Origin: Medakamo hakoo
Lineage: Eukaryota > Chlorophyta > Trebouxiophyceae > Coccomyxaceae
NCBI GenBank assembly: GCA_026636295.1
Contig: CP089452.1
Span: 372,001 to 436,000 of the forward strand
Reading direction: 5' to 3'
Length of the DNA stretch: 64,000 nucleotides
In this document: piece after piece, positions 63,718 through 64,000 of the stretch
Layout of the letters: every line of letters begins with the position of its first letter
Numbering within the stretch: the first letter of the stretch is position 1
Made by a program: the position numbers and the translations under genes
Notes under the pieces: generated by a model
Seen by the model: only the letters and a program-made list of their open reading frames with translations
The model's database searches: none
What the model was told of the DNA's origin: nothing

Positions 63718-64000
63718 GGCTGTGCGCGACGTGAACGGAGCGCACGAGAGGTGGCGGACGGCGCTCCCTGTGGGGTGTGGCAAGGGGGAGTCGGCGGCGC
63801 GTCTTTGGTGAGAGAGCCATAGCAGCGGCGCGGACGAGCGATGCCGTTTCCGAGGCAGGCACGCGCGGGCGTGGGGACGACAGCCCGTCCTTTTGCCTGA
63901 GGATGAAGAACAACGGGCATCTCCTCAGGGAGAGCCGTAAAGGAGGCGCGGAACGGCCGTGGAACGGCGGGAATGCGGCGCGTCGGCGCACCTTTTGTGT
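63718..64000. other. upstream flank of the micro-exon gene
   Basis: Promoter and 5' UTR of the minus-strand gene. The sequence is mixed GC with no recognised coding region up to the window edge. Confidence 0.4.

Overview
The window is nuclear DNA of a GC-rich, gene-dense photosynthetic eukaryote, almost certainly a green alga (Chloroplastida). The evidence is the gene content: an HCF173-type psbA translation factor, a CGLD27 (DUF1230) plastid membrane protein, a D27 carotenoid isomerase, a starch synthase III with three starch-binding modules, a plant-type RR-TZF zinc finger protein, a plant-like NDUFB3 (B12) complex I subunit, a separate-subunit ATP-citrate lyase (ACLB) and a class I histone deacetylase. 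Introns are short and few, with GTGAGG/GTGCGT donors and CACAG-type acceptors, and intergenic gaps are often 50-500 bp. The species cannot be fixed from sequence alone; a compact prasinophyte-type genome (for example Prasinoderma-like) is a guess.

I support 27 protein genes, most with intron boundaries that restore frame exactly. 0-14 kb: the 3' part of a DGAT2 acyltransferase (+), a 69-aa spliced membrane protein (+), HCF173 (-), a beta-carbonic anhydrase with a very large insert (+), an RR-TZF protein (+), a low-GC gap of 1.5 kb, and an SRPBCC/START lipid-binding protein (-). 14-28 kb: ABCG half-transporter (+), CREST/TMEM8-like 7-TM protein (+), histidine phosphatase (+), a conserved plastid-type protein of unknown role (-), D27 (+), an unknown protein (-), NDUFB3 (+), and a large Ala-rich protein (-). 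28-41.7 kb: starch synthase III (+), cytochrome P450 (-), CGLD27 (-), ACLB in eight exons (+), RNase M5-like TOPRIM protein (+). 41.7-64 kb: SYF1/XAB2 splicing factor (-), tyrosine phosphatase (+), trefoil plus GH31 alpha-glucosidase (-), two tandem secreted GIN-like paralogues (+,+), class I HDAC (-), NUP214-like FG nucleoporin (+), and a secreted ten-exon protein whose tail is built from micro-exon repeats (-).

The genes form no operon-like pathway. Carbon storage and lipid functions recur (DGAT2, ACLB, starch synthase III, GH31), as do plastid functions (HCF173, CGLD27, D27, RNase M5-like). Neighbours are largely in alternating orientation, giving many short divergent promoters and tail-to-tail pairs separated by as little as 56-65 bp.

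The most unusual items are the micro-exon repeat gene at the right end; the strong G-rich/C-rich self-complementarity inside introns; a seven-copy [11 protein letters not shown] repeat in the nucleoporin; and the tandem pair of secreted GIN-like proteins. No rRNA, tRNA, CRISPR array, transposon or virus-derived element was recognised.
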